Shown: positions 1 through 9,454 of the stretch, piece by piece
Layout: each line of letters begins with the position of its first letter
Position numbering within the stretch: position 1 is the stretch's first letter
Assembly: GCF_000350225.1 (NCBI RefSeq)
Contig: NW_005178810.1
Location: 471,508-535,507, forward strand
Length of the DNA stretch: 64,000 bases
From: Chondrus crispus
Lineage: Eukaryota > Rhodophyta > Florideophyceae > Gigartinales > Gigartinaceae
Reading direction: 5' to 3'
Position numbers and translations under genes: made by a program
Notes under the pieces: generated by a model
Told to the model about the DNA's origin: nothing
The model's database searches: none
What the model saw: the letters and a program-made list of their open reading frames with translations, nothing else

Positions 1-386
1 ATTGACCACCCCGGGCGACGGAGGGGGGCCTGGTCATAACAACCACACGTGAGATAGGGGCGATGAACACCACGAGTACAGTACCCACACCGGGGAAGCC
101 GTCCGCAAAGAGGGGTTAGAAACGCAGCAGGGCTCGGAGATCACGCAACGCCGCGTACGGGACCAGGCGCGCAGCGAGGAAGGACGCCAAATGCCGGGCA
201 AGGGATGAGGGAGGAGGACAGCCAACGGAAGGGGTGAACAAGAACGGAGAGCACGACGCACGAGGAAGTGAGGAACGAACGCAGGCGGGGGGCGATAGGG
301 AAACGAGGATCGAGTCTGGGAAGGAAGCCCGAGTCACCGTACAAGCACATGTGAACGCGAACGTTCACACTTGTGGGGGGGGGCCG
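1..386 (+). mobile_element. 3' internal end of a Ty3/gypsy element truncated by the window edge
   Basis: This stretch ends in a G-run followed by CCG at 375-386, directly against an LTR. The same PPT-like block flanks the 3' LTRs of the other gypsy elements here. A short inverted motif (GTGAACGCGAACGTTCAC, about 351-368) just before it resembles the GTGAACGTCCGCGTTCAC block next to the PPT at 9437-9454 and 59099-59117. I infer the untranslated 3' tail of a plus-strand element whose pol lies left of position 1. Short ORFs on both strands are not convincing. Confidence 0.6.
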
Positions 387-1086
387 TGTAGTATAACCCC
401 CCCTGGGGGCTTTTTAGTTAGATTGGATCAACAACAGGATCCCCTACTGTAGAGCTCGACGCTCTACAGTACAACCGCGCGTGTCCACGTGTACACCACG
501 GGGACAAGGGACACGCGCATACACGTGCACACGTGTACCACGCGCAAACGAAGCGCACACGCACCACGGGTAATAGGTGTACGGTCAGCCTCGACATAGC
601 TGACAGTATTACAGAGCAGGCCGACCTGCACTACAGTAGCCACTACAGTACCTCGGTACTGTAGTGTTATGATAGATTGTTTTGTATATTAAATATGGAG
701 CGGACCGGCGGCTGTGGAGGAGGACAAGCACGGACTTGTCACCCACCGACCGTCAAGGTCCGACTTCCCTCTTATTCTACCGCGCGCCTTCGCCTTCGCG
801 CGCGTTAGACGACACCGAGCGCGGGTAGAGGACCCGCGACGCACGCCCACGAGCCGGATCCACCTCCGCCCGTCGGTACTGGATCGTTACCCAGTACCGC
901 ACCGGGGCGTGGAGGCGTCGATCCGCTCGCGCGTGCGTGCGTCCTCCCCGATCCCGCTCTACCACGCTACCCGGGCCCGTGCTCCGGTTCCGTAGCGGGT
1001 GTCCGTCTTTCCTTGTCTTCTCCCGCTCGAGGGTCTCCGCAAGAACTGAGTATACACCCCTCTCCGTTGGGGGTGTTTATACTACA
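387..1086 (+). repeat. 3' LTR (700 bp) of a plus-strand gypsy element
   Basis: The LTR starts TGTAGTATAACC and ends TTTATACTACA, giving imperfect inverted ends TGTAGTATAA/TTATACTACA. It is the reverse complement, with divergence, of the LTRs at 2534-3205 and 16803-17474. Shared landmarks are the CTACAGT hairpins, the ACACGTGT stretch, the 'TGACAAGTCCGTGCTTGTC'-type hairpin and an AT island TATATTAAATATGG near 685-697 that would serve as the core promoter. A PPT-like G-run precedes it and no PBS follows, so it is a 3' LTR. The bases after it (CAAAG) would be the target duplication, but the other copy is outside the window. Confidence 0.85.
684..697 (+). promoter_or_regulatory. Candidate LTR core promoter (TATA-like)
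   Basis: The AT-rich island GTATATTAAATATGG sits in the middle of a GC-rich LTR. It recurs in the same relative place in the other LTRs: about 2922-2940 and 17191-17209 on minus, 45779-45793 on plus, and near 58813 on minus. Position and conservation suggest the TATA region that drives element transcription. This is inferred from sequence only. Confidence 0.45.
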
Positions 1087-1845
1087 CAAAGGACGAGGCG
1101 ACACCGCCAGTACGAGAAAAGGAATAGTCGGGCTGTACCTAGAGGGAGAGAAACCCATCTCCCCTGCCGCGATGATGAGACTAGACGGGTCTGTCGCTAT
1201 GAAGGGGTTGGGTAAACATGGTGACACGCTTGGAGGAATCTCCTCACAGAGGGGTCAGTCGTCTCTCGACAAGGACTCCCAACCCGATAGTGAAGTCGCA
1301 TGAACCCGAAGAGATCTGTATGCTCGGACCTCGACGCGCGAGTCACGAACGCCGGATGAAGGAAGAGGAGGGAAAATCTGAGACGAGGAAGGGGAATGAA
1401 GAATAGGGGACGCACGCTAAGAAAAAGAGGAGGAACACAGTACGAGGCGAGGACAGACTCGGGGAGATGGGAAAGTGAAAGCAAGGAGGTGGAAAAAGGA
1501 GATGTGCAACACGATGGCAGAAGGAGGGTTGTGCAAGGAAAAGAGAAGGAAAGTAGGAAGAGGAAGATGCGACCGCGGCGACGGGGCGTATATAAAAAAA
1601 AAGAGAGAAAAAGAAGAGGAAGTAGCGAGGTGACGAGAAGGAGGAAGGAGGTATAAGGGTGCCACCGTGATTATGACGGGGTGGGTATCAATGAGAAAAA
1701 GAGGAGGAAACGAAGGGACGAAGGAGCGCGCAGGAAAATTCAATTTACGGATCAAAGGCGACATGACGAGGTCCCAAATTCAGCGTCAAACAGGCAGGAT
1801 AGAGATGCGACAAGCTATCACGAGGGAAGTGTCGTGCCTGTCAGC
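1087..1845. other. Gene-free purine-rich (plus) stretch
   Basis: The plus strand is strongly A/G-rich (about 1330-1660), so minus is pyrimidine-rich. A TATATA sequence followed by an A-run lies near 1587-1603. Short ORFs exist on both strands with low-complexity R/K/E or S/P composition and none looks coding. On minus it lies just downstream of the disrupted ORF ending at 1846, so it may include that gene's 3' flank. CT-rich leaders of this kind also occur in the LTR-like block at 56301-57046. Confidence 0.4.
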
Positions 1846-2533
1846 TCAGACGGGAGGGTTGCCAAAGGATTTGCCCTTTGGAAGTGATGGCGCGAGGCGA
1901 GCCAAAACTCGCAGGTCGTCAATCGAGGCTCCTTGCAGAGCCTCTCCCTCAACACCGTGAGCACGGAGCAAGGCACAGTATACGCTCGTGACGTCGTGGG
2001 TATTTTTGGAAATTGTTGGAGACGGGGGGGGGGGAGATATTACTTCCCTCACCGACAATGTTTCGGTGTGGCCTGCCGAGGGAATTTCGACAGCTAGGGG
2101 CGCCTTTGACGAGGATGGAGAGGCCAGGGCTGCGCGCGCGGAAGCAGGGACCGCCGATCGAGGAGGAATTGGAGAGGAAGGACGGGAGCATAATTGAAGC
2201 TCCCGGGGGTCAGATGTGACGATGGGGGTGACGTCGGGAACCGGTGTTTGGTTCCCGAATCGACGGCTCGTTTGAGCTTCCCACGCTGAGCAGAGGGTCG
2301 ATGACCCGGGGTTGAACCACACGAAGTCGCCCGCGGCTGGGTGGTTTCGACCAGGGGAGAACGAGGGACGCTGGCGAGTGAAGGATCGAGAGGAGTTTTG
2401 CGGAGGGACACAGTCCCAATCCACGCCCTCGATCGTATCAAGGAGGGAGCGTATTTCGAGATTGAAATCAGAGCCACCCAGAGGGACAGAGAAGTCCAAT
2501 AGACGCATTTGTGCTATCAGCTTCGCGGGGAGG
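1846..2533 (-). pseudogene. 3' part of an unknown ORF split by element 1
   Basis: This is the C-terminal part of a protein whose N-terminal part lies at 17475-18274. The reading frame on minus reaches the target-duplication bases (GGAGG, 2529-2533) and continues in the same frame on the far side of the retrotransposon once the element and one GGAGG are ignored. That gives an uninterrupted 331-codon last exon. The C-terminus is rich in S, P and A and ends GNPPV. I recognise no domain. It could be a host gene or an ORF from an older mobile element. The insertion separates the two halves by about 15 kb, so the gene is presumably inactive unless the insertion is polymorphic. Confidence 0.6.
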
Positions 2534-3205
2534 TGTAGCATAAACACCCCCAACGGAGAGGGGTGTATGCACAGCTCGACGTAGACCCCGTCCGAACGAG
2601 AAGACGGGGGTGAAGCAGGACACCAGCTAACGGCACCGGGCAGCGGGCCCGGGTAGCGTGGTAGAGCGGGAACGGGGAGGACGCCGGTACGCGCGAGCGG
2701 TTCGACGCCTCGACGCCCCGGCGCGGTACTGGGTAACGATCCAGCACCGACGGGCGGAGGCGGAGCCGACTCGTGGGCGTACCGCGCGCGTCCTCAACCC
2801 GCGCTCGGTGCCGCTCTAAGGTAGTTAGCGAACGCTACCTTAGAATAAGCGGGAAGTCGGACCTTGACGATCGGTGGGTGACAAGTCCGTGCTTGTCCTC
2901 CTCCACCGCCGCCGGTCCGCTCCATATTTAATGTACATAATAACCTATCATAATAGTACAGTACCGATGTACTGTAGCGACGTACTGTAGCGGTCGGTCG
3001 ACACTGTAATACTGTCAGTCATCGGGGCTGACAGTACACGTGTGTGTGTGCGCTCTTCGGTCCCGCGCGTACACGTGTACACGTGCGCCCCCTGTACTCG
3101 GGGTTACACGTGGTGGTACTGTAGAGCATCGAGCTCTACAGTAACCGATCCGATCCTGAGTTGATCTAATCTAAAATAAAGCCCCAGGGGGGGGGTTATA
3201 CTACA
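2534..3205 (-). repeat. 3' LTR of element 1 (672 bp)
   Basis: On plus it reads TGTAGCATAAAC...GGTTATACTACA. It contains several short hairpins: CTAAGGTAG/CTACCTTAG near 2816-2843, the ACAAGTCCGTGCTTGT hairpin near 2881, CTGTCAG...CTGACAG near 3015, and TACTGTAGAG/CTCTACAGTA near 3116-3142. The AT island at 2922-2940 is the likely core promoter on minus. It is 6 substitutions away from the 5' LTR copy. Confidence 0.95.
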
Positions 3206-3241
3206 CGGCCCCCCCCTTAAGCGGGGACGTCCGCGTCCACG
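3206..3241 (-). other. Polypurine tract and adjacent inverted motif of element 1
   Basis: On minus this reads a short inverted motif, then TTAAGGGGGGGGCCG directly against the LTR. That is the expected place for the PPT that primes plus-strand DNA synthesis. The block (CGG, C-run, TTAAGCG.., GACGTCCGCG on plus) is repeated almost exactly at 9421-9454 and at 59082-59118. Confidence 0.7.
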
Positions 3242-3264
3242 GGTGCTTGTAGAGAGGGGACAAC

Positions 3265-5937
3265 ATGTCCGGCCACGCCGTCTATACGGTCGATTCCGCT
3301 CTCCCTGTCGACTCTGCTCCCTGCTCGCTATCCTCCGTGTTCCGTCTCGCACCTTCCTACGCGCGCTCAGGTCATTCCTCCTCCCCTTCTGGGGACGACG
3401 AATTCGTCGTCACTCCGTCACCCCTGCCCCCTTTCCGGCGCGCGATCCTGCGTGTGCCCTCCGGGCTGGTTCTCGTCATCCCCCTACTACCCCCGTCGTG
3501 GGAGTCCGCCCTCGTTCATCCGGCCTCAGCTCGGTCGGCTCCCTCTCCCGTCCTTCCTCACGGGCTCGTCACCTCTGTCGGTCGCGTACTCGGTTCGCGC
3601 GTCCCGTGTCTCCCTATGTCGTCCCTCATCCCGTCGCGGGGCGGTCCCTCGCTCCCTCTGCCCCCGCCTGGCAGTGGATCGAGCACGCCGGTTGTCTGCC
3701 CCTTGACCACTGAGGACCCCACCTCCGCCGAGAAGGGAGGTGCCGATTCGTCGGCTCCCCCGCCATGGTGGCCTCCGCGTCCCTTCCGGAAGTCCCGGGG
3801 GGGTCGCGCCTCTACCGTGTCCGACGAGTTATGCCCCCCGCCTTCCATCATCCCGCTGCCAGATGCTCGTCCGGTGACTGGGGCCTCGGTGCCGCTTCGA
3901 CCTGAGCGTGTTGACGACGCGGTCGGCCCATCCGGTGGAGACCTCATGACGGGGCCCCGCGGTGGCCCGTACGACCCCGGGGAGGGCTGGCATGGGGCCT
4001 TTGGCAGCTGCCGGCATCCCGGTGCGCCGCGCGCTGCCCCCCGCCTCGACGAGGGCGGAGAGAGGGAGGCGTCCAACACCTCCACGAGGTGGCTGGGGGT
4101 GCCCTTGGAGCGGTCAATCCCGCTACCGCTCGGTCGCTTGACATACGCGTGGCGACGCCATGCGCGGGCGAGCGTCACCGTGGGCGAGCTGCTGTCAAGG
4201 GAGTCCCTACGTCCTGACCTTCTACGAATTCGGTCCATATACGAAGGAGGGCTGACCGAAGAGGCCTCCTTGGCGCTGGGTCGCCTCCTCGCCGAGGGCG
4301 GTGGCGCTCCTTACCAACTACCCGACGAGATTCCTAGCGATAGGACTTTCGCTTTTTGCGTGGAAGAGGTCGAGTATGTCGACCAGATGTCGGCGTACCT
4401 CTTCCACCGGGGCCCCCGTGGTCCCCCTCGCTTCATTCTCCCGGAGGTCACCGGGCTCTACGTCGGCCCCCGTCCGCGCACTTGCTCTAAGGCGCGAGCG
4501 GCCCTCCAGAAGTCCGCATGCTCCCTCATGCGGATTCACTACATTGCCCTGGCGCCCAACGATTGGGCGACTTACCGGCACCGCGGGGAAGAGGACGGGC
4601 GCGTGTTCCCGTCCGCCTCGTTCTCCCCGGGCTTGTCGAGAAGCGATTTCCCTGAGCTTCAGCCGGTCGTAGGGGAGTCGCTCCCCTCGTTGGGAGTTCA
4701 CCCGTTACTCCCCTACGTCTTGAAGCACTTCGGCTTCGCCTGCGGTGACCCGAAGCACCCGGTTTTCGATTACCTCGCGTACAACGTCGAGCGAGAATGG
4801 GCGTGGTGTCTCGGTAACGCCTTCATGAATGAGGTCTCTCTCCACGGGCGTGCTTTCGTGCAGCCCGTGGGGGTACTCTCCTTCCTTGGCCGAGTGGCGC
4901 TATCCCTTCCGGACGTTTCCATGCATCCTCTCGAGCGTGGCTCACCGTGTGTGGCCTGGTCGTACTCCTCTGTACTAGACCTGATGCACCGCGCCGGTGC
5001 GGTGCCCGAACGTAATCGTCGTCCTTGGACGGACTACACGACAGGGACTCGGAGCCTCTTTCTCGCGTATGACCATCGGAGCGACTCCTTCATGGCCCGT
5101 CCAAGCGTCCCCACCGCGGGCCCGTCCCGAGGTAAGGGAGGCGTCGGGTCTACGGCGCGCGAGGCGCGTCGGAAGCGGTATCGTGACCTGGACGGCGAGC
5201 TTCCCGCAATCGCGTTGGCCAGGGTGGGCGTGCCGTCGGTGCTTCCCAAGGCGAGTCACGATACTGCGTCGGGGTCCCCGCTGCCCCCTCTGCCTTCCCT
5301 TGGCTCCGTCGGTTGCCTCGGTGCCCAACGGAACACCGCGTTGACCCTTGACCTAGCTCGCGACGAGCTCACCGCAATCCCCAGGTTGTCTCGCGCCGTG
5401 GGGAGTCTGGTCGATAGGGCTTGGACTGTAGAGGGACTACTCCGTACCCTCACGAGTTGGTATGTCGAACGTAGCAGCGAAGCGCGCCGTCTCGGGGCGG
5501 AACGACAGGCGTTTGCCGCAGAGCGTGACTCCCTCGCGGAGCAGCTCCGCGGCTCTCAGGATGAGCTGAAGGTTCTACGAGAGTCGTCCTCCCTACAGGC
5601 GAGTGGTCTCCGGCGCGCGGCGTCCGATCGCGATAGATACCGCGGCGAGCGGGACGCCCTCAGGGCCGAACGTGTCGCCCCGTCGGCCGTGAGCCTTCCT
5701 GGCCCTGTGCCACGCCAGGGTCTTCGAGACCCTTACCAGAGTCGCGAGCTCGGCTCTTCGATGGCCGACGAACCCGCGACTTCGGTCAACCCAGCTCGCG
5801 GGTGGACAACGCATGGCGTAGTCGCCCTTCCACCGCTTCACGAGACGGAGGCGGGTGTACCGTCGCACCCTAGCTACTGCCCCTCGAGCGGGCGGGCTTC
5901 CGGGCCGCCGGCGTTCCCCGACGGGACGGAGCACTGA
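3265..5937 (+). CDS. Antisense ORF of element 1: unknown 890-aa protein conserved in a second element
   Basis: A single long ORF runs opposite to gag/pol, with its ATG only 60 bp inside the 3' LTR boundary. Residues 1-285 are low-complexity P/S/R-rich. Residues about 290-616 form a compact domain, including ALQKSAC, MRIH, PSLGV, LLPYVLK, EREWAW and RYRDLD blocks, that aligns almost without gaps to the ORF at 61428-63119; by eye about half the residues are identical. A basic SARRKRYRDLD-type segment (about 630-642) could be a nuclear signal. Residues about 715-805 look like a coiled coil with repeated R/E/L heptads and the block DRDRYR. I do not recognise the family. Plant Tat-lineage elements (for example Grande) also carry antisense ORFs between pol and the 3' LTR, but I see no sequence link to their proteins. 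The U3 region of the neighbouring LTR is the likely promoter, if it works in both directions (inference). Confidence 0.8.
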   Translation: MSGHAVYTVDSALPVDSAPCSLSSVFRLAPSYARSGHSSSPSGDDEFVVTPSPLPPFRRAILRVPSGLVLVIPLLPPSWESALVHPASARSAPSPVLPHGLVTSVGRVLGSRVPCLPMSSLIPSRGGPSLPLPPPGSGSSTPVVCPLTTEDPTSAEKGGADSSAPPPWWPPRPFRKSRGGRASTVSDELCPPPSIIPLPDARPVTGASVPLRPERVDDAVGPSGGDLMTGPRGGPYDPGEGWHGAFGSCRHPGAPRAAPRLDEGGEREASNTSTRWLGVPLERSIPLPLGRLTYAWRRHARASVTVGELLSRESLRPDLLRIRSIYEGGLTEEASLALGRLLAEGGGAPYQLPDEIPSDRTFAFCVEEVEYVDQMSAYLFHRGPRGPPRFILPEVTGLYVGPRPRTCSKARAALQKSACSLMRIHYIALAPNDWATYRHRGEEDGRVFPSASFSPGLSRSDFPELQPVVGESLPSLGVHPLLPYVLKHFGFACGDPKHPVFDYLAYNVEREWAWCLGNAFMNEVSLHGRAFVQPVGVLSFLGRVALSLPDVSMHPLERGSPCVAWSYSSVLDLMHRAGAVPERNRRPWTDYTTGTRSLFLAYDHRSDSFMARPSVPTAGPSRGKGGVGSTAREARRKRYRDLDGELPAIALARVGVPSVLPKASHDTASGSPLPPLPSLGSVGCLGAQRNTALTLDLARDELTAIPRLSRAVGSLVDRAWTVEGLLRTLTSWYVERSSEARRLGAERQAFAAERDSLAEQLRGSQDELKVLRESSSLQASGLRRAASDRDRYRGERDALRAERVAPSAVSLPGPVPRQGLRDPYQSRELGSSMADEPATSVNPARGWTTHGVVALPPLHETEAGVPSHPSYCPSSGRASGPPAFPDGTEH

Positions 5938-8900
5938 CCGGTCGAGTCTATCGGCGCTCCCTGCGCGTCCTTTGTTAGCCCCTCTTTCTCCGTAAGGCCC
6001 TTTAAGCGTCCGTTTGCTTCCGCCACCTGAGTCGCTAGCTTTCGCGACAGTAGTCACCGTAAAGAAATCCGAATCCTTCCTCAACCCCACTGCTCTTGTG
6101 CCCTCAAGGCACCGTCTATTCTCCCGCCTCGTCGTAGAGGAGGTGAGTGATGGCGGTATGAGGTTCGAGCCTCGGTCCGAGTACATTCTTTCCCTCCTTG
6201 TATTCGTCCCAGCAACGTAACCTCCTCTTCGTCAAACAGCCCTTGTGCCGCTTCGGGAGTGACGAAAGCACGGCGTGCCCGTCCGGTATCCAGACGTCGG
6301 TTACGGTGGTGAAGCTTACCGTGGTTTCGTTGGGTGCCATCGGTCTCTCGTTGACCTCCTTGCCTGAATTGTTCTCATTCTCCTATCCCGCGGCCGTGAG
6401 GCATTGATCTTACGGTACTGTGTCTCCGGGAACGCTCGCGCCCCGGTCGCCGACCGGCTCGTGCACCCCTTCTCGGCGAGGGCACGAGCCGGGAATGGGC
6501 GTTGGCGCCCCTACATCCTGAGAGGTCCATGGGGCACGGCATTGTCGAATGCGTCTGCCTTCGTCCCTTCAAAGGTATTGCCCCGGCTGGGATCGTGGTC
6601 ACGCTCCGACCGAGCTCGACGAGCTCTCATTGGCTGAGCTGCCTCCAAGTCCCTTTTTCTGGCTTGAGGGGTATGTGGAGCGAGCTCCTTTTTGCTAGTC
6701 GCCTCCCCCTTTTTTTCGAGGAACGCGCTTCTCGTGTACGCGTTGACGGAGGAACGTGCGCGCTATGCGGTCTCGTCTCTCGTCTCCCTCGGGGCGACTC
6801 GACACTCTCCATCTCCACCCGTAGCGTGGTATGAGCCCACTCGCGTCCTCCGACCCTCTAGTTCCAAGGGATTGAGGTACGTCCTCAGTCCGATCATTCT
6901 TATAGTGCGGGGTGGGGCGGCCTCGGGACATGGCAGTCTCAGGGTCAACGTGACCCGTTCAACGGAAAACGTAAGGGATATAGTCGCGGTTCTTCCTGAG
7001 GCGATATATATACCGTCTCGCGCCAGGAAGGTCGGGCTTGACTTACAGCAGCGATCATCAGTGTGGACCTCCACCGGTGGAAGGAAGGCCATGCTCTCTC
7101 ATAGCTCCGAGTTCTTCCTCGCGTATTTCCCGTGCGGTTTGCTTCTCTTTGTCCATCACGATCCTTTGGTACTCCCTACGACACGTCTGTTGTGGGTTTC
7201 CCCTGTCACCCCCTGTCCGTCAGGGGTCGATTCCTCATGATCGCTAGTCCTCATCGGGCGAGTTCTCTTTCACCATGGTGCGCCCGATGGCCGTCTGCCT
7301 GGTGACCTCAGTTTCCGTCGCGTCCCTCGCGCAAGGGATCACAGCTGACCCCGGAGGGTTTTCTTGCGGCTGGCTGAGGGCGGTACGCTCGATTGCCCGC
7401 TGCCCATCCCCATGCACGTCCCTTGCGCATATTCTCGAACCGAGGGTCTCTTCCCCTCTCGATGTCCGACTCGTGCGTCGCGTCGGAGAGTACATTCCCC
7501 CTACGCGACGGCGGCTACTCGATCTCGTCCCACTAGTAGTCGCTCTATTCGTCACAGTTCGGAAGGTTGGCTAGGGCGCTCGAAGGATGCGATCCAATCG
7601 GCCAAAGCCAGCGTCGCGCTTCTTTCGGTTGTTCTGGACGGTTCACGTCTGTCCGAGGAAGTAGACGTGACGGGGTTATTGTTAGCGGGATTTGACCCCG
7701 TCGGTCTTCCTCCTCACGGCGGGTCAGCGGCGGGAGGCGGCGTGGTAGCGCGCGGGAAATGACTCCTCCGTGGGTCCGCGTGCGCCGGTACGATCGGATG
7801 CTCGAGGACGCTCCTCCCTTCACACCCCCGCCGGTGCGGCCAGTGCCCGATTCGGTCGTTCGTTCTCTCCCCTCGTCCGGGTGGGGGCTCAGTTCCTTTT
7901 AGCAAGACCCCTTTACAGGTCTCCCGCTAGGACGTACTGTCTGTCAAGTATGCCGGCGTCGTTTACCTCCAAGGGCCGTCCTCGGAGCGGCCGCCGGTTC
8001 GTCGGGTCCGTCCCCGAAGCGTCCCGATCTTTTGGGGTGCTGTACTTGGCTCGTAGACGGCGCGGCGTGCGGGCGGCGCCGTGCCACGTCTTCCCGGACG
8101 GAATTCGCCTCGGTCGCGCGTCCCGGGTCTCCTTTGGGTCTTCGTCTCGTACGTTAGGCCTGGTGCGACCGGTGTCCTGTATGCGGGAAATCGAAGGAGA
8201 CGTGCGAAGCGCAGTGGAGATGTTAGAGGCGTCAGCTGCCGGGGGTTCGCGTTCTACCGCGCCCCTCGCCTTCGACGGCGGGGTGGGGCGCGGTCTCGCA
8301 CGCGCGAGAGCAGCTCGCGGGAGAACGGCTCGGGCATCTCGCGCGAGTAGTACGCGGCCGGATGCGTGCGGAGGTGACTGTGGGGAAAGCCGTTCGGTTG
8401 GCTTGGGGGTGCCGGCGCCGGGATTGCGCGGCGTCCGTTTGTCGTATTCGCACCTTCCTCTCCTTCGGTGAGGGGGCGGACTTGTGCACCTCCTGTCCGG
8501 TACCCGTTGTACCCTAGCTCAGCGCCGTCGGCCTTCTCCTTGCTTTTGGTATGGCGTACAGTACCCCCGTGTGCCCTGCACGTGCTGGTGTAATTGCCAC
8601 CGTTGATTTTCCGTTATTTTAGTGGGGTCATGGCGGGGTGATTTGGTGATGACGCAACCGGTGTTGGCGTATGGCGCGCACTCGCTCACGTGCCACGTTC
8701 TCCTCCCCCGTAATTTTCCCTATTATGGGGCATGTGTCGGCGGCGGTTTTGGGGTGTATCGCGTCTGTGCGCATATACTGGTGCCCCTCAGGCTGAGTTG
8801 CTTTCGCTTACCCCCCCTTCCATAACTATCCTCGCTACTGCTGTGGCGAATGCAGCCTCGCTCGTCTGTGCACCTGCCGACGCGTTTTGCGCGCTTCCTC

Positions 8901-9420
8901 GCGCACGACCCACACCGGGAGGGTCATGATCCGGTCTTCTGCCGGGCTCTCCGACACGGATGCTGATTGAAAGCTCGACGTGAGCCTCCCCCTTCTCGGT
9001 TATAGTGAGACCAAAGCGACGGGCATTCTTGGTCGCTTACTCTTCCCACCGAGGGCTCTCGTGATCCCACTGTTGATCTCCTCGTTCGTCACCCGCCCCT
9101 CCCCGCCGTGGTTGCTGGACTTAACGGATCGTCCGGCAATCCTGTTCGGGGGCGGGTCGTCCGACTTTTCCGATCCGAACCGGGTTTCGCGGTCCTCGTA
9201 ATGTCGGTCATTACGAGGGCCCAACCTTTTTCTTCAGGCAGTTCGTACTGTCCTGTTCTTATGTCTCGCGTCCTTGACGCCCGAGAAGTCAAGACGACTT
9301 GACTTGAACACGTCCCCGACTGTGACCCTCCGATAGGGTCCGCCGTCCTCCTTCGGTTCCCCTTTTTTTTTTTTAGTCTGTTCGTGCAGGCTGGGGTTAA
9401 TCCGCGAAGGAGCGGTTGAG
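5938..9420. other. Gene-poor spacer of element 1 between antisense ORF and pol
   Basis: There are about 3.5 kb with no convincing gene. Several plus-strand ORFs exist (6692-7240, 7770-8471) but their S/R/P-rich composition and overlapping frames suggest chance ORFs in GC-rich DNA. A T-run at 9362-9374 is an A-run on minus just downstream of pol, possibly part of a termination or PPT-like region. A short block around 6612-6640 (GACGAGCTCTCATTGGCTGAG) resembles one at 60068-60086 in element 3, so part of the spacer may be conserved between elements. Confidence 0.5.
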
Positions 9421-9454
9421 GGCCCCCCCCTTAAGCGTGAACGTCCGCGTTCAC
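9421..9454 (-). repeat. Second, internal copy of the PPT block at the end of pol
   Basis: Plus reads GGCCCCCCCC TTAAGCGTGA and then a short inverted motif GTGAACGTCCGCGTTCAC. This nearly duplicates the block beside the 3' LTR (3206-3241) and beside the LTR of element 3 (59082-59118). It overlaps the last codons of pol, which read VNADVHA. Two PPTs in one element suggest either a central-type PPT or that the spacer plus antisense gene was added between duplicated 3' ends. Confidence 0.65.

Noticed and set aside
6150-6185. Sequence AGGTTCGAGCCTC resembling a tRNA B box
   Set aside because: No A box at the right distance and the T-arm and acceptor do not pair.
7770-8471. 233-aa plus-strand ORF in the element 1 spacer
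   Set aside because: R/S/G-rich, overlapped by ORFs in other frames, and no counterpart found in element 3.
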